From positions 1-64,000 of the forward strand of contig NZ_JBGXYA010000040.1 in NCBI RefSeq assembly GCF_041814905.1: 64,000 nucleotides of DNA. Direction: 5' to 3'. Numbering within the stretch: position 1 is the stretch's first letter; each line of letters starts with the position of its first letter. Of this stretch, positions 1-7,168 are shown piece by piece. Below the pieces are notes generated by a model, which was not told the origin of the DNA, ran no database searches, and saw nothing but the letters and a program-made list of their open reading frames with translations. The position numbers were made by a program, and so were the translations under genes. This DNA is from Glaesserella sp041814905 (GTDB lineage: Bacteria > Pseudomonadota > Gammaproteobacteria > Enterobacterales > Pasteurellaceae).

Positions 1-11
1 GTTGTTTGCAT
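1..11 (-). CDS. possible 5' end of an unidentified minus-strand gene cut by the window edge
   Basis: On the minus strand an ATG at position 11 follows a GGAG-type ribosome binding site (complement of 21-24) with nine bases between them. Only about three codons, reading Met-Gln-Thr, lie inside the window, so the product cannot be named. The 140 bases upstream of it hold no other gene and would serve as its leader or promoter region. This is a guess from the site alone. Confidence 0.25.
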
Positions 12-155
12 AGACATGTCTCCATAAGCTGTTGTGAGAAAGGCTTAATTAGTATCGTAAAAACTTTAGTTTGTAAAGTTTTTGTTAAAGTGAAAAGAAA
101 GTATTTTGTCGTTATGCGAATGATGTCACGAAAATGGGATAGTTTTGTTCAAAAT

Positions 156-213
156 ACAAGCGGTCTGTTTGGGAGAATTTTTTGCAAATTTTTCACAAAT
201 ACAGACCGCTTGT
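156..213 (-). terminator. inverted pair of uptake sequences forming a terminator-like hairpin after ruvB
   Basis: Two uptake sequences face each other. ACAAGCGGTCTGT at 156-168 is exactly complementary to 201-213, giving a 13-bp stem with a long AT-rich loop. On the minus strand it starts 12 bases after the ruvB stop and is followed by a T-rich stretch, so it probably ends the ruvAB transcript. Confidence 0.6.
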
Positions 214-224
214 AAAAGAGGGGA

Positions 225-1229
225 TTAGTCGGTTTTGGTAAGACCGAAATGGCTGTACGTCCGTGAAGTCGCAATTCGCCCCCGAGGCGTACGTTGTAAA
301 AAGCCTTGTTGAATGAGATAAGGTTCGAGGACATCTTCAATCGTATCCCGTTCTTCACCGATAGCGGCAGCTAAATTGTCTAAACCGACGGGACCACCGT
401 CGAAGCGTTCAATCACTGCGGAAAGCAGTTTTCTGTCCATAAAATCAAAGCCTTCAGCATCGACATCCAACATGGTTAATGCCTGTTTGGCAATATCGGA
501 TGAAATGATGCCGTCATTACGGACATCGGCAAAGTCCCGTACACGCCGTAACAAGCGGTTAGCGATACGTGGCGTACCGCGTGAGCGGCGGGCGATTTCG
601 TACGCACCGTCAGAGGAAAGATTAAGATTCAGACAGGTTGCGCTACGACTCACAATAGCGGTGAGATCTTCCACAGAGTAAAACTCAAGGCGTTGCACAA
701 TTCCAAAGCGATCACGCAAGGGTGAAGTCAGAGAACCGGCTCGGGTCGTTGCACCAACCAATGTAAACGGCGGCAAATCCAACTTAATAGAACGTGCGGC
801 AGGTCCTTCACCAATCATAATATCAAGCTGATAATCTTCCATAGCAGGATAAAGCACTTCTTCAATGGCAGGCGAAAGACGATGGATTTCATCAATAAAC
901 AGCACGTCATAAGGCTCAAGATTGGTCAGCATGGCGGCTAAATCACCGGCTTTTTCAAGCACCGGCCCTGACGTTGTGCGAATATTCACCCCCATTTCGT
1001 TGGCAATAATATTGGCTAAGGTCGTTTTGCCTAATCCCGGCGGTCCAAAGATCAATAGGTGATCCAAGGCATCTTTCCGTAATTTGGCGGCTTGAATAAA
1101 AATCTCCATCTGCTCTCGCACTGAAGGCTGACCAACATAATCGGCAAGCATCTTCGGGCGAATCGCTCGGTCTATGGTTTCATCTTCATTTTTAGCGGAT
1201 GCGCTAATAATTCTGTCTGCTTCTATCAT
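225..1229 (-). CDS. ruvB: Holliday junction branch-migration ATPase RuvB
   Basis: RuvB is the hexameric AAA+ motor that, loaded by RuvA, drives branch migration of Holliday junctions in recombinational repair. The 334-residue protein has the family length. Visible motifs are Walker A GPPGLGKTT (62-70), Walker B/DEIH (113-116), sensor 1 GATTRAG (159-165) and the C-terminal winged helix with RTPRGR near residue 315. It follows ruvA by 21 bases on the same strand and should share its transcript and SOS control. An uptake sequence core (551-560) lies within the coding sequence. ruvC is not next to it here. Identification is certain from motif content and gene pairing. Confidence 0.98.
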   Translation of the reverse strand: MIEADRIISASAKNEDETIDRAIRPKMLADYVGQPSVREQMEIFIQAAKLRKDALDHLLIFGPPGLGKTTLANIIANEMGVNIRTTSGPVLEKAGDLAAMLTNLEPYDVLFIDEIHRLSPAIEEVLYPAMEDYQLDIMIGEGPAARSIKLDLPPFTLVGATTRAGSLTSPLRDRFGIVQRLEFYSVEDLTAIVSRSATCLNLNLSSDGAYEIARRSRGTPRIANRLLRRVRDFADVRNDGIISSDIAKQALTMLDVDAEGFDFMDRKLLSAVIERFDGGPVGLDNLAAAIGEERDTIEDVLEPYLIQQGFLQRTPRGRIATSRTYSHFGLTKTD

Positions 1230-1250
1230 ATTTCAATTCATGCCCGAAAT

Positions 1251-1859
1251 TTATAACGCATTTTTTAACGCTTCTCGAATAAGTTGTTCGCTTGTCATGC
1301 CTGATTTATTGAGTTTCTTAATCATCTTCTCGGCATCAGCAGGTTTATAACCTAAAGCGACCAATGCTTCAGCTGCTTCCGTCGCAGGGTCGTTACTTTC
1401 ATGTGCGACAATATGGGTCTCTGAAGATTGTTCTACAAAGAAATCGCTTTGAGCCATACCTTTAAATTTGCCCTTCAACTCAACCAGTAAACGCTCTGCG
1501 GTTTTACGCCCGATACCAGGAATTTTAGTCAGTTTCGCCAGTTCTTCCTGTTCTACGGCGGTAGCAAATTGTGCAACCGACATCGCCGATAGAATCGCTA
1601 AAGCCAGTTTCGGTCCTACACCATTGGTTTTAATTAATTCACGGAATAAGGTGCGATCTTGTTTTTGAGCGAAGCCAAATAACAAATGGGCATCTTCACG
1701 TACAACAAGATGAGTAAAAATCGTCACGTCTTCATTTACGGCGGGAAGGTTATAGAAACTGGTCATCGGCAAGAGTAATTCATAGCCGACGCCTTGTACG
1801 TCAAGCACCATTTCAGGCGGGGATTTTTCGAGAATTTTACCGTGAAGTCGTCCGATCAT
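1251..1859 (-). CDS. ruvA: Holliday junction-binding protein RuvA
   Basis: RuvA binds four-way junctions as a tetramer and recruits RuvB. The open frame runs up to 1952, but the true start is the ATG at 1859 (MIGRLHGK...), giving 202 residues, the normal family length. The upstream 31 codons have no family match and would run over the LexA-like box. Two helix-hairpin-helix elements are visible (NGVGPKLA and IPGIGRKTA, about residues 70-125), followed by the flexible linker and the C-terminal RuvB-binding helix domain. It is the first gene of a ruvAB operon, with potC ending upstream behind its own terminator. Confidence 0.97.
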   Translation of the reverse strand: MIGRLHGKILEKSPPEMVLDVQGVGYELLLPMTSFYNLPAVNEDVTIFTHLVVREDAHLLFGFAQKQDRTLFRELIKTNGVGPKLALAILSAMSVAQFATAVEQEELAKLTKIPGIGRKTAERLLVELKGKFKGMAQSDFFVEQSSETHIVAHESNDPATEAAEALVALGYKPADAEKMIKKLNKSGMTSEQLIREALKNAL

Positions 1860-1901
1860 TGTGATATTTCCGTCAAAAATAAAGGCGTAAGGATAGCGGA
1901 A

Positions 1902-1921
1902 AACTGGATAAAATAACAGAG
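1902..1921 (-). promoter_or_regulatory. LexA (SOS) box candidate upstream of ruvA
   Basis: The sequence contains CTGG-N8-ACAG (1904-1919), one mismatch from the gammaproteobacterial LexA core CTGT-N8-ACAG, with an AT-rich centre. It lies about 43 bases upstream of the ruvA start. ruvAB is an SOS operon in E. coli, so the site fits, but binding is inferred. Confidence 0.55.
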
Positions 1922-1950
1922 CAAGCGGTCGGATTATGCGGTTTTTTTGC

Positions 1951-1982
1951 AAAAAAAAAGGGCGAACCGGTGTTCGCCCTTA
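1951..1982 (-). terminator. rho-independent terminator of potABC
   Basis: On the minus strand, about 20 bases after the potC stop, a GC-rich stem (AAGGGCGAA pairing with TTCGCCCTT) is followed by nine T residues. It separates the pot operon from ruvA. Confidence 0.88.
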
Positions 1983-2002
1983 ATCAACATAGAAATGATT
2001 AA

Positions 2003-2770
2003 TTAATCTTTCTTACGTAATACCAATTGGCTTAAGATGACTAAAGCCAACGAGAAAATAATCATAATGGTGGCTAATGCATTGACTTCAGGCGTTACCC
2101 CGGTTTTTACCAAGGAGAAAATTTTCAGCGGTAACACTTCATAGCTTGCACTGGTCACGAAAGATGAGACGACAACGTCATCCAATGAGATCGTAAAACT
2201 TAATAACCAACCGGAAACAATTGCCGGTAACAGCAATGGTAATAAGATTTTGCGTAAAATCGTTACTTCGCTTGCACCCAAATCTTTTGCGGCTTCCAAC
2301 ATTTTTGAGTCAAAATCGTTTAAACGGGAGGAAACCGTGACAACCACATAAGGTAAACAGAACGTAATATGGGCGAATAAAAGCGACCAGAAACCTAACG
2401 ATACTCCCACTAACATGAATAGAGCCAATAGGGAAACCGCCATAACGATATCCGGTGACATCATGACTACGAACAACATGCCGCCGACGAACTGCTTGCC
2501 GCGAAAACGGTAGCGGTATAACGCAATTGAAGTTAATGCGCCGATTAAGGTCGCAAAAGTTGCCGCAAAAAAGGCAATAGTAATCGAATGGATGGCGGCT
2601 TGGATTAAGGTATCGTTATTAAATAAACGTTCATACCAGTTCCAACTGAAGCCTTTCCACGTTAAACCGTAGCGATCCGCGTTAAAAGAGTTAATGATTA
2701 AAATAATAATTGGAATGTACAAGAATGCGTACACCACAAACATAAAGAGGCTTTTAAATACGCGATTCAT
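2003..2770 (-). CDS. potC: spermidine/putrescine ABC transporter permease PotC
   Basis: PotC is one of the two inner-membrane permeases of the polyamine importer PotABCD. The 255-residue protein has about six hydrophobic segments and the permease EAA loop EAAKDLGASEVTILRK (about residues 160-175), which docks onto the ATPase PotA. It follows potB directly, with the stop and start bases sharing position 2770. A terminator lies just downstream, so potC is the last gene of the operon. The periplasmic binding protein gene potD, which follows potC in several relatives, is absent here. Confidence 0.95.
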   Translation of the reverse strand: MNRVFKSLFMFVVYAFLYIPIIILIINSFNADRYGLTWKGFSWNWYERLFNNDTLIQAAIHSITIAFFAATFATLIGALTSIALYRYRFRGKQFVGGMLFVVMMSPDIVMAVSLLALFMLVGVSLGFWSLLFAHITFCLPYVVVTVSSRLNDFDSKMLEAAKDLGASEVTILRKILLPLLLPAIVSGWLLSFTISLDDVVVSSFVTSASYEVLPLKIFSLVKTGVTPEVNALATIMIIFSLALVILSQLVLRKKD

Positions 2771-3630
2771 TATTCTAACTCCACTTTCTTATTCATCAGT
2801 TTATTTGCACGGTAGTAAACATAAATCATTAATGCCATTAAAATAGTCAATGCAATACTGATGGCTGAACCGAACGGCCAGTTACGCGTTACCAAGAATT
2901 CACTCTTAATGATATTCCCCACGAGTAATACTTTCGCACCGCCTAACAAGTCTGCTACATAGAACATACCCATTGCAGGGAGTAATACTAACAAGCAACC
3001 GGCAACGATACCCGGCATAGTGAGCGGAATAATGATTTTAACAAAGCGTTGAAACGCATTGGCACCCAAATCTTTTGCCGCTTCCAGTAAACGCCCGTCG
3101 ATTTTTTCAATAGACGAGTAGAGCGGTAAAATCATAAACGGCAGCAAAATGTAAACCAAACCGATGATAACGGCGATTTCAGTATTTAAAATACGAATCG
3201 GCTCATCAATAATACCCAGATAAAGCAGGGTGCTGTTTAAAACGCCTTTTACGCCAAGGAAGATTTTCATACCGTAAATACGAATTAGGGAGTTGGTCCA
3301 GAATGGTAACACCACTAAAAATAGTAAAAACGGACGATATTTTTCCGGCAGTTTGGCGATCATAAAGGCAAATGGATAGCCGACAATCAAACAAATGACC
3401 GTTGCAATACCTGCCATATAGAGTGAATTCCACAATACTTGCGAGTAGAGCGGATCGATCAAACGGGCGTAACTGTCGAAAGAAAATGTCAGTTCAATCA
3501 GATTACTGCTGTCTTTGGTGAGGAAACTGGTTCCAAGCACCAATAAATTCGGGATTAATACAAAGAAAATTAACCAACCGAAGATAACCGCAACAGTAAT
3601 GTTTTGGAATTTATTACTAGCAGTCTTCAT
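2770..3630 (-). CDS. potB: spermidine/putrescine ABC transporter permease PotB
   Basis: PotB pairs with PotC to form the membrane channel of the polyamine importer. The start at 3630 (MKTASNKF...) is preferred over an upstream in-frame start at 3657, giving 286 residues, near the family length. The N-terminal transmembrane segment, the conserved stretch FWTNSLIRIYGMKIFL and the EAA loop EAAKDLGANAFQRF are all present, and the C-terminus ends in the family signature NKKVELE. The start overlaps the end of potA by 14 bases, so the two are probably translationally coupled. Confidence 0.95.
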   Translation of the reverse strand: MKTASNKFQNITVAVIFGWLIFFVLIPNLLVLGTSFLTKDSSNLIELTFSFDSYARLIDPLYSQVLWNSLYMAGIATVICLIVGYPFAFMIAKLPEKYRPFLLFLVVLPFWTNSLIRIYGMKIFLGVKGVLNSTLLYLGIIDEPIRILNTEIAVIIGLVYILLPFMILPLYSSIEKIDGRLLEAAKDLGANAFQRFVKIIIPLTMPGIVAGCLLVLLPAMGMFYVADLLGGAKVLLVGNIIKSEFLVTRNWPFGSAISIALTILMALMIYVYYRANKLMNKKVELE

Positions 3631-4729
3631 CGTTGAGTACAACCTCCCAGCCTTCATGCCATGTTAATGCCACTTTTTGACCGACAGAGTGGTCCATGTG
3701 CGGATCGTCTTCATTGAAGAATTCGCTGACTAATACTTTCATATTGTTGTGATCCAATACGACATTCGATTCAAGGGTCATACCTTTATAAGTACGATCG
3801 CTGATGTGACCGATAACCGCTTTTGCGCTTTCGTTTTCATCAAGTTCTTCAATAACAATATCTTCAGGACGAAGTAATACTTTCAGTTTTTGGTTCGGGT
3901 GAACCGGTAACTGTGTATAGATTTCACAAACTCGGCCTTCCACATTGGCTTTTACGGTTTTCTCGCTCACGCGTTCAATGACGGTGGCATCAAAAATGTT
4001 GATCTCACCGATAAAACGAGCCACGAATAAGTTGCTTGGTTCTTCATAGATTTCACGCGGAGAACCGTCTTGTTGTATTTTACCTTTATTCATCAAAATA
4101 ATACGGTCAGACATCGTGATCGCTTCTTCTTGGTCGTGAGTAACGAAAATAAAGGTAATACCGAGTTGGCGTTGTAATTGTTTTAATTCGTTTTGCATCT
4201 CTTTGCGCAATTTGTAGTCAAGTGCAGAGAGCGATTCGTCTAATAACAATACTTTGGGTTTATTTACGACCGCACGAGCAATGGCGATACGTTGTTGCTG
4301 ACCACCGGAAAGTTGTGCCGGTTTGCGACTTGCCATCTCTTCTAAACGCACCATCCGCAGTGCTTCCATCACGCGCGGTTTAATTTCGGCTTCCGGTACT
4401 TTTTGCATTCTCAAACCAAAGGCTACATTTTCAAAAATCGTCATGTGAGGGAAAAGTGCATAACTTTGGAAAACCGTATTGACCGGACGTTGTTCTGCAG
4501 GAACATTGGAAACATCTTGTCCATTAAGAATAATTGAACCGTCGGTTAAATCTTCAAAGCCGGCGATTAAACGTAATACCGTGGTTTTACCGCAGCCGGA
4601 CGGACCGAGAATCGTTAGGAACTCTCCGTCGTTAATGATCAGATCTAAGCCGTCAATAATTGTTTTTTCACCATAACTTTTTGTTATCGCTTTCAGCTCA
4701 ATAATAGGTTTTTGTTCTAACTTTTCCAT
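3617..4729 (-). CDS. potA: spermidine/putrescine ABC transporter ATP-binding protein PotA
   Basis: PotA hydrolyses ATP to drive polyamine import. In 370 residues it shows Walker A GPSGCGKTT (42-50), the Q-loop glutamine (about 88), ABC signature LSGGQQQR (140-147), Walker B with DES (161-166) and the switch histidine in VTHDQEEA. The C-terminal about 130 residues form the TOBE-type regulatory domain of the family. The ATG at 4729 opens the operon potA-potB-potC. A 9-bp inverted repeat lies upstream (4794-4825) and may be an operator. Assignment to polyamines rests on close similarity of all three subunits to PotABC. Confidence 0.95.
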   Translation of the reverse strand: MEKLEQKPIIELKAITKSYGEKTIIDGLDLIINDGEFLTILGPSGCGKTTVLRLIAGFEDLTDGSIILNGQDVSNVPAEQRPVNTVFQSYALFPHMTIFENVAFGLRMQKVPEAEIKPRVMEALRMVRLEEMASRKPAQLSGGQQQRIAIARAVVNKPKVLLLDESLSALDYKLRKEMQNELKQLQRQLGITFIFVTHDQEEAITMSDRIILMNKGKIQQDGSPREIYEEPSNLFVARFIGEINIFDATVIERVSEKTVKANVEGRVCEIYTQLPVHPNQKLKVLLRPEDIVIEELDENESAKAVIGHISDRTYKGMTLESNVVLDHNNMKVLVSEFFNEDDPHMDHSVGQKVALTWHEGWEVVLNDEDC

Positions 4730-5043
4730 CTACTTTTGTTTTCCCCCTAGGGCAGCATTTAAATTTGAATAAATAGTGAACATTGTCGGTGTAATCATTG
4801 CACCTTAAAAATAGCATGCAATGATATAGCGAATGGGGGGGGAATGAAAGCAAAAATTTGCCATTTAGGCAAATTTACACATTGAAAATAACCTACGGTT
4901 TTAGGAAAGGAAATACAAGAAGATTCATGTTTCTCTGCGATATTTTCTTTTGCCAACCATTTGGGCATAACCGCAGATTAACAATGCTTCGTACTTAAGG
5001 CGCAGAGCATATAATTCATCATGAAAACTCAGGTCAATTCGGG
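4730..5043. other. non-coding gap between potA and rnt, with an inverted repeat
   Basis: This 314-base gap lies upstream of potA and downstream of rnt, both on the minus strand. It contains a perfect 9-bp inverted repeat, ATCATTGCA (4794-4802) and TGCAATGAT (4817-4825), with centres 23 bp apart, as expected for a two-turn operator. No clear -35/-10 pair, terminator or small gene was recognised. Confidence 0.45.
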
Positions 5044-5706
5044 TTACTCCGATGGTTCTACAAGCGGTGGGAAACCGCCTAAATTTTTCAATTTATTGAC
5101 CATTGTACAGAAGAGTTCGGCGGTACGTTCAGTATCGTATAACGCAGAATGCGCTTGCTTGCCGTCAAACGGAATTTGAGCCATTTGACACGCTTTTACT
5201 AACACCGTTTGACCATACATAAACCCGGCAAGTGTGGCAGTATCTAACATGGCAAACGGGTGAAACGGATCACGTTTGGCATTAATACGTTTTACCGCAG
5301 CTTGTAAAAAAGCCTGATCAAAGGTGGCATTATGCGCCACAATCACCGCGCGTTGGCAGCCGGCTTCTTTGACGGCTTTACGAACTACTTTGAACATGTC
5401 GGTAATGGCAATCTCTTCAGGAATGGCGTTACGTTTGGGATCATCGATATCAATACCGTTTACTTTTAGCGATTCGGGATTAATATTGGCGCCTTCAAAC
5501 GGTTTGATGTGGCTGTGGTACTGTTTGTCCGGTTGCAAAAAGCCGTCATCATCCATTTTAAGCGTAATGGCGGCGATCTCCAGTAATGCATCGGTTTGTG
5601 CATTCAATCCCGCAGTTTCAACATCAATCACCACAGGTAGATAACCTCTAAAGCGGTTTTTTAATAATTTATAATCGGTTGTTTGAGTTTCGGTTTGGTT
5701 TGTCAT
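5044..5706 (-). CDS. rnt: ribonuclease T
   Basis: RNase T is a 3'-5' exoribonuclease that trims tRNA CCA ends and matures 5S and 23S rRNA. The 220-residue protein has the DEDDh catalytic set: D28 and E30 in VIDVETAGL, D130 in HNATFDQAF, and H186 with D191 in HSALYDTERTAELF. The length matches the family. The C-terminal end is written through an uptake sequence core at 5060-5069. It appears to be a single-gene unit. Confidence 0.96.
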   Translation of the reverse strand: MTNQTETQTTDYKLLKNRFRGYLPVVIDVETAGLNAQTDALLEIAAITLKMDDDGFLQPDKQYHSHIKPFEGANINPESLKVNGIDIDDPKRNAIPEEIAITDMFKVVRKAVKEAGCQRAVIVAHNATFDQAFLQAAVKRINAKRDPFHPFAMLDTATLAGFMYGQTVLVKACQMAQIPFDGKQAHSALYDTERTAELFCTMVNKLKNLGGFPPLVEPSE

Positions 5707-5767
5707 TTTGTTTTTATATAAAATAAATTCCCTTCTCCGTTGGCGGAGAAGGGGGGAAGCGGGGTTA

Positions 5768-5777
5768 ACAAGCGGTC
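5768..5777 (+). repeat. DNA uptake sequence (single, intergenic)
   Basis: ACAAGCGGTC is followed by an AT tail with TTTTTTGCAAAA, the full form of the uptake word of this clade. It lies between gloA and rnt. Confidence 0.85.
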
Positions 5778-5866
5778 ATTTTTGACGAATTTTTTGCAAA
5801 AACGTCGGCAGATAAACCTGAACTTTGTAATGAAACGTGGTTCGGCAACAATATGACCTTTTCGAT

Positions 5867-6271
5867 TTATCCCAATGCCTTTTGCGCATCTTTGTTGGCG
5901 ATAAATTCGATTTTGTAGCCGTCCGGATCTTCTACAAAGGCAATAACGGTTTTTCCGCCTAACACCGGACCCGGCTCTCGGGTCACTTTTCCGCCGGCTT
6001 GGCGGACGGCTTCAACTGTCGCATAAATATCGTCTACGCCGATAGCGATATGTCCGTAGGCGGTACCCAATTCATAGTGCTCTACTCCCCAGTTGTAAGT
6101 GAGTTCAATCACTGCACTTTCGCTTTCATCGGCATAGCCTAAAAAAGCTAAGGTATATTTGTATTGCTCATTTTCACTGGTACGTAATAAACGCATACCC
6201 AATACTTCCGTATAAAATTTGATAGCGCGTTCTAAATCACCGACACGTAACATTGTATGTAAAATTCGCAT
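5867..6271 (-). CDS. gloA: lactoylglutathione lyase (glyoxalase I)
   Basis: Glyoxalase I isomerises the methylglyoxal-glutathione hemithioacetal to S-lactoylglutathione. Starting at 6271, where a GAGGA ribosome site sits upstream, the protein is 134 residues. An in-frame extension to 6343 is not conserved. The four metal ligands of the Ni-type enzyme are in register: H5, E56, H74 and E122. The two halves show the vicinal-oxygen-chelate repeat (RILHTMLRVGDLERA and AYGHIAIGVDDI). The gene is divergent from the membrane-protein gene at 6353. Confidence 0.97.
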   Translation of the reverse strand: MRILHTMLRVGDLERAIKFYTEVLGMRLLRTSENEQYKYTLAFLGYADESESAVIELTYNWGVEHYELGTAYGHIAIGVDDIYATVEAVRQAGGKVTREPGPVLGGKTVIAFVEDPDGYKIEFIANKDAQKALG

Positions 6272-6352
6272 AGCCAAATCCTCATTAACATAGAAAAAAT
6301 CGTTCGCATTATGGCATAATCCTAAACCAAAATCATTTTTCAATTATTAGTT

Positions 6353-7168
6353 ATGTCACACGAACACGATTCACCCTCTAAACTTGAAATAACAACCTAC
6401 GCGGTGTTACCGCTGGCTTCCATGTTATTTATTGAAATGTTGCTTAATTATTATGCGGCGCCTCAAAACGCTATTTTTATTTCACCTTATTTACTGGCAT
6501 TTTTTGTGACTTGTGCCGTCTGTTTAGTCGTATTATGGAAAGGGCAGATCTGCCCGGGGCAGAAGGGGCGTTTAAGCTTTATTTTACCGTGGTTGTTCGT
6601 TTTTGCACTCGGCAACTTGCTTTATTCCTTAGCTTTTACCCCTAAACATACACCGGCAACGATTTCTGCCGTTGCCGCGTTATTGATTCCTTTTGTGTAT
6701 TGGCGGTTACCGCAAGACGAGCAACTTTACCGTACTATGATTTATTGTGGTTTCGGAATTGTGGCGATTGGTGTAATGCAATATTTAATTGTATATTGGA
6801 TTGAAATTCCATCGTTATTTAACGGTATTCGAGCCAATAATTTCGCCCAATTTCTCTTTGGGATCGTGTTAGCAGGCTGGTACTTGATGTTAGCTAAAAG
6901 CCGCTTGGACGGTTTCTTTAAATTATTAGTATTATTGGCATTAGGCGCATTAGTGTTGAATTATCTTTGGACGGCGTTTGTACTTTATCAACATCGACAA
7001 ATTATGCCGGATATGCCGTTAGTCTCGTATTTTGTCTTTTTTGCCGTGCAATTTGTGATTTTTGGCTTACTTGCTTGGTTGCTTTTAGGGAAAAATATAA
7101 AAAATCCGATTGCGTGGACAGCAACGATGTTTTTAGCAATGTTATATCCTTTTACTAATGTGATTTAG
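6353..7168 (+). CDS. conserved polytopic membrane protein of unknown function
   Basis: The 271-residue protein is almost wholly hydrophobic, with about eight predicted transmembrane segments separated by very short loops (for example LPLASMLFIEML, LLAFFVTCAVCLVVLW, FGIVAIGVMQYLIVYWI). A short polar N-terminus (SHEHDSPSK) precedes the first segment. I do not recognise a family or catalytic motif. Its stop codon is directly followed by the ATG of ydbH at 7169, so the two are almost certainly cotranscribed. Cotranscription with an envelope lipid-transport protein suggests a role in the cell envelope, but this is inference only. Confidence 0.75.
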   Translation: MSHEHDSPSKLEITTYAVLPLASMLFIEMLLNYYAAPQNAIFISPYLLAFFVTCAVCLVVLWKGQICPGQKGRLSFILPWLFVFALGNLLYSLAFTPKHTPATISAVAALLIPFVYWRLPQDEQLYRTMIYCGFGIVAIGVMQYLIVYWIEIPSLFNGIRANNFAQFLFGIVLAGWYLMLAKSRLDGFFKLLVLLALGALVLNYLWTAFVLYQHRQIMPDMPLVSYFVFFAVQFVIFGLLAWLLLGKNIKNPIAWTATMFLAMLYPFTNVI

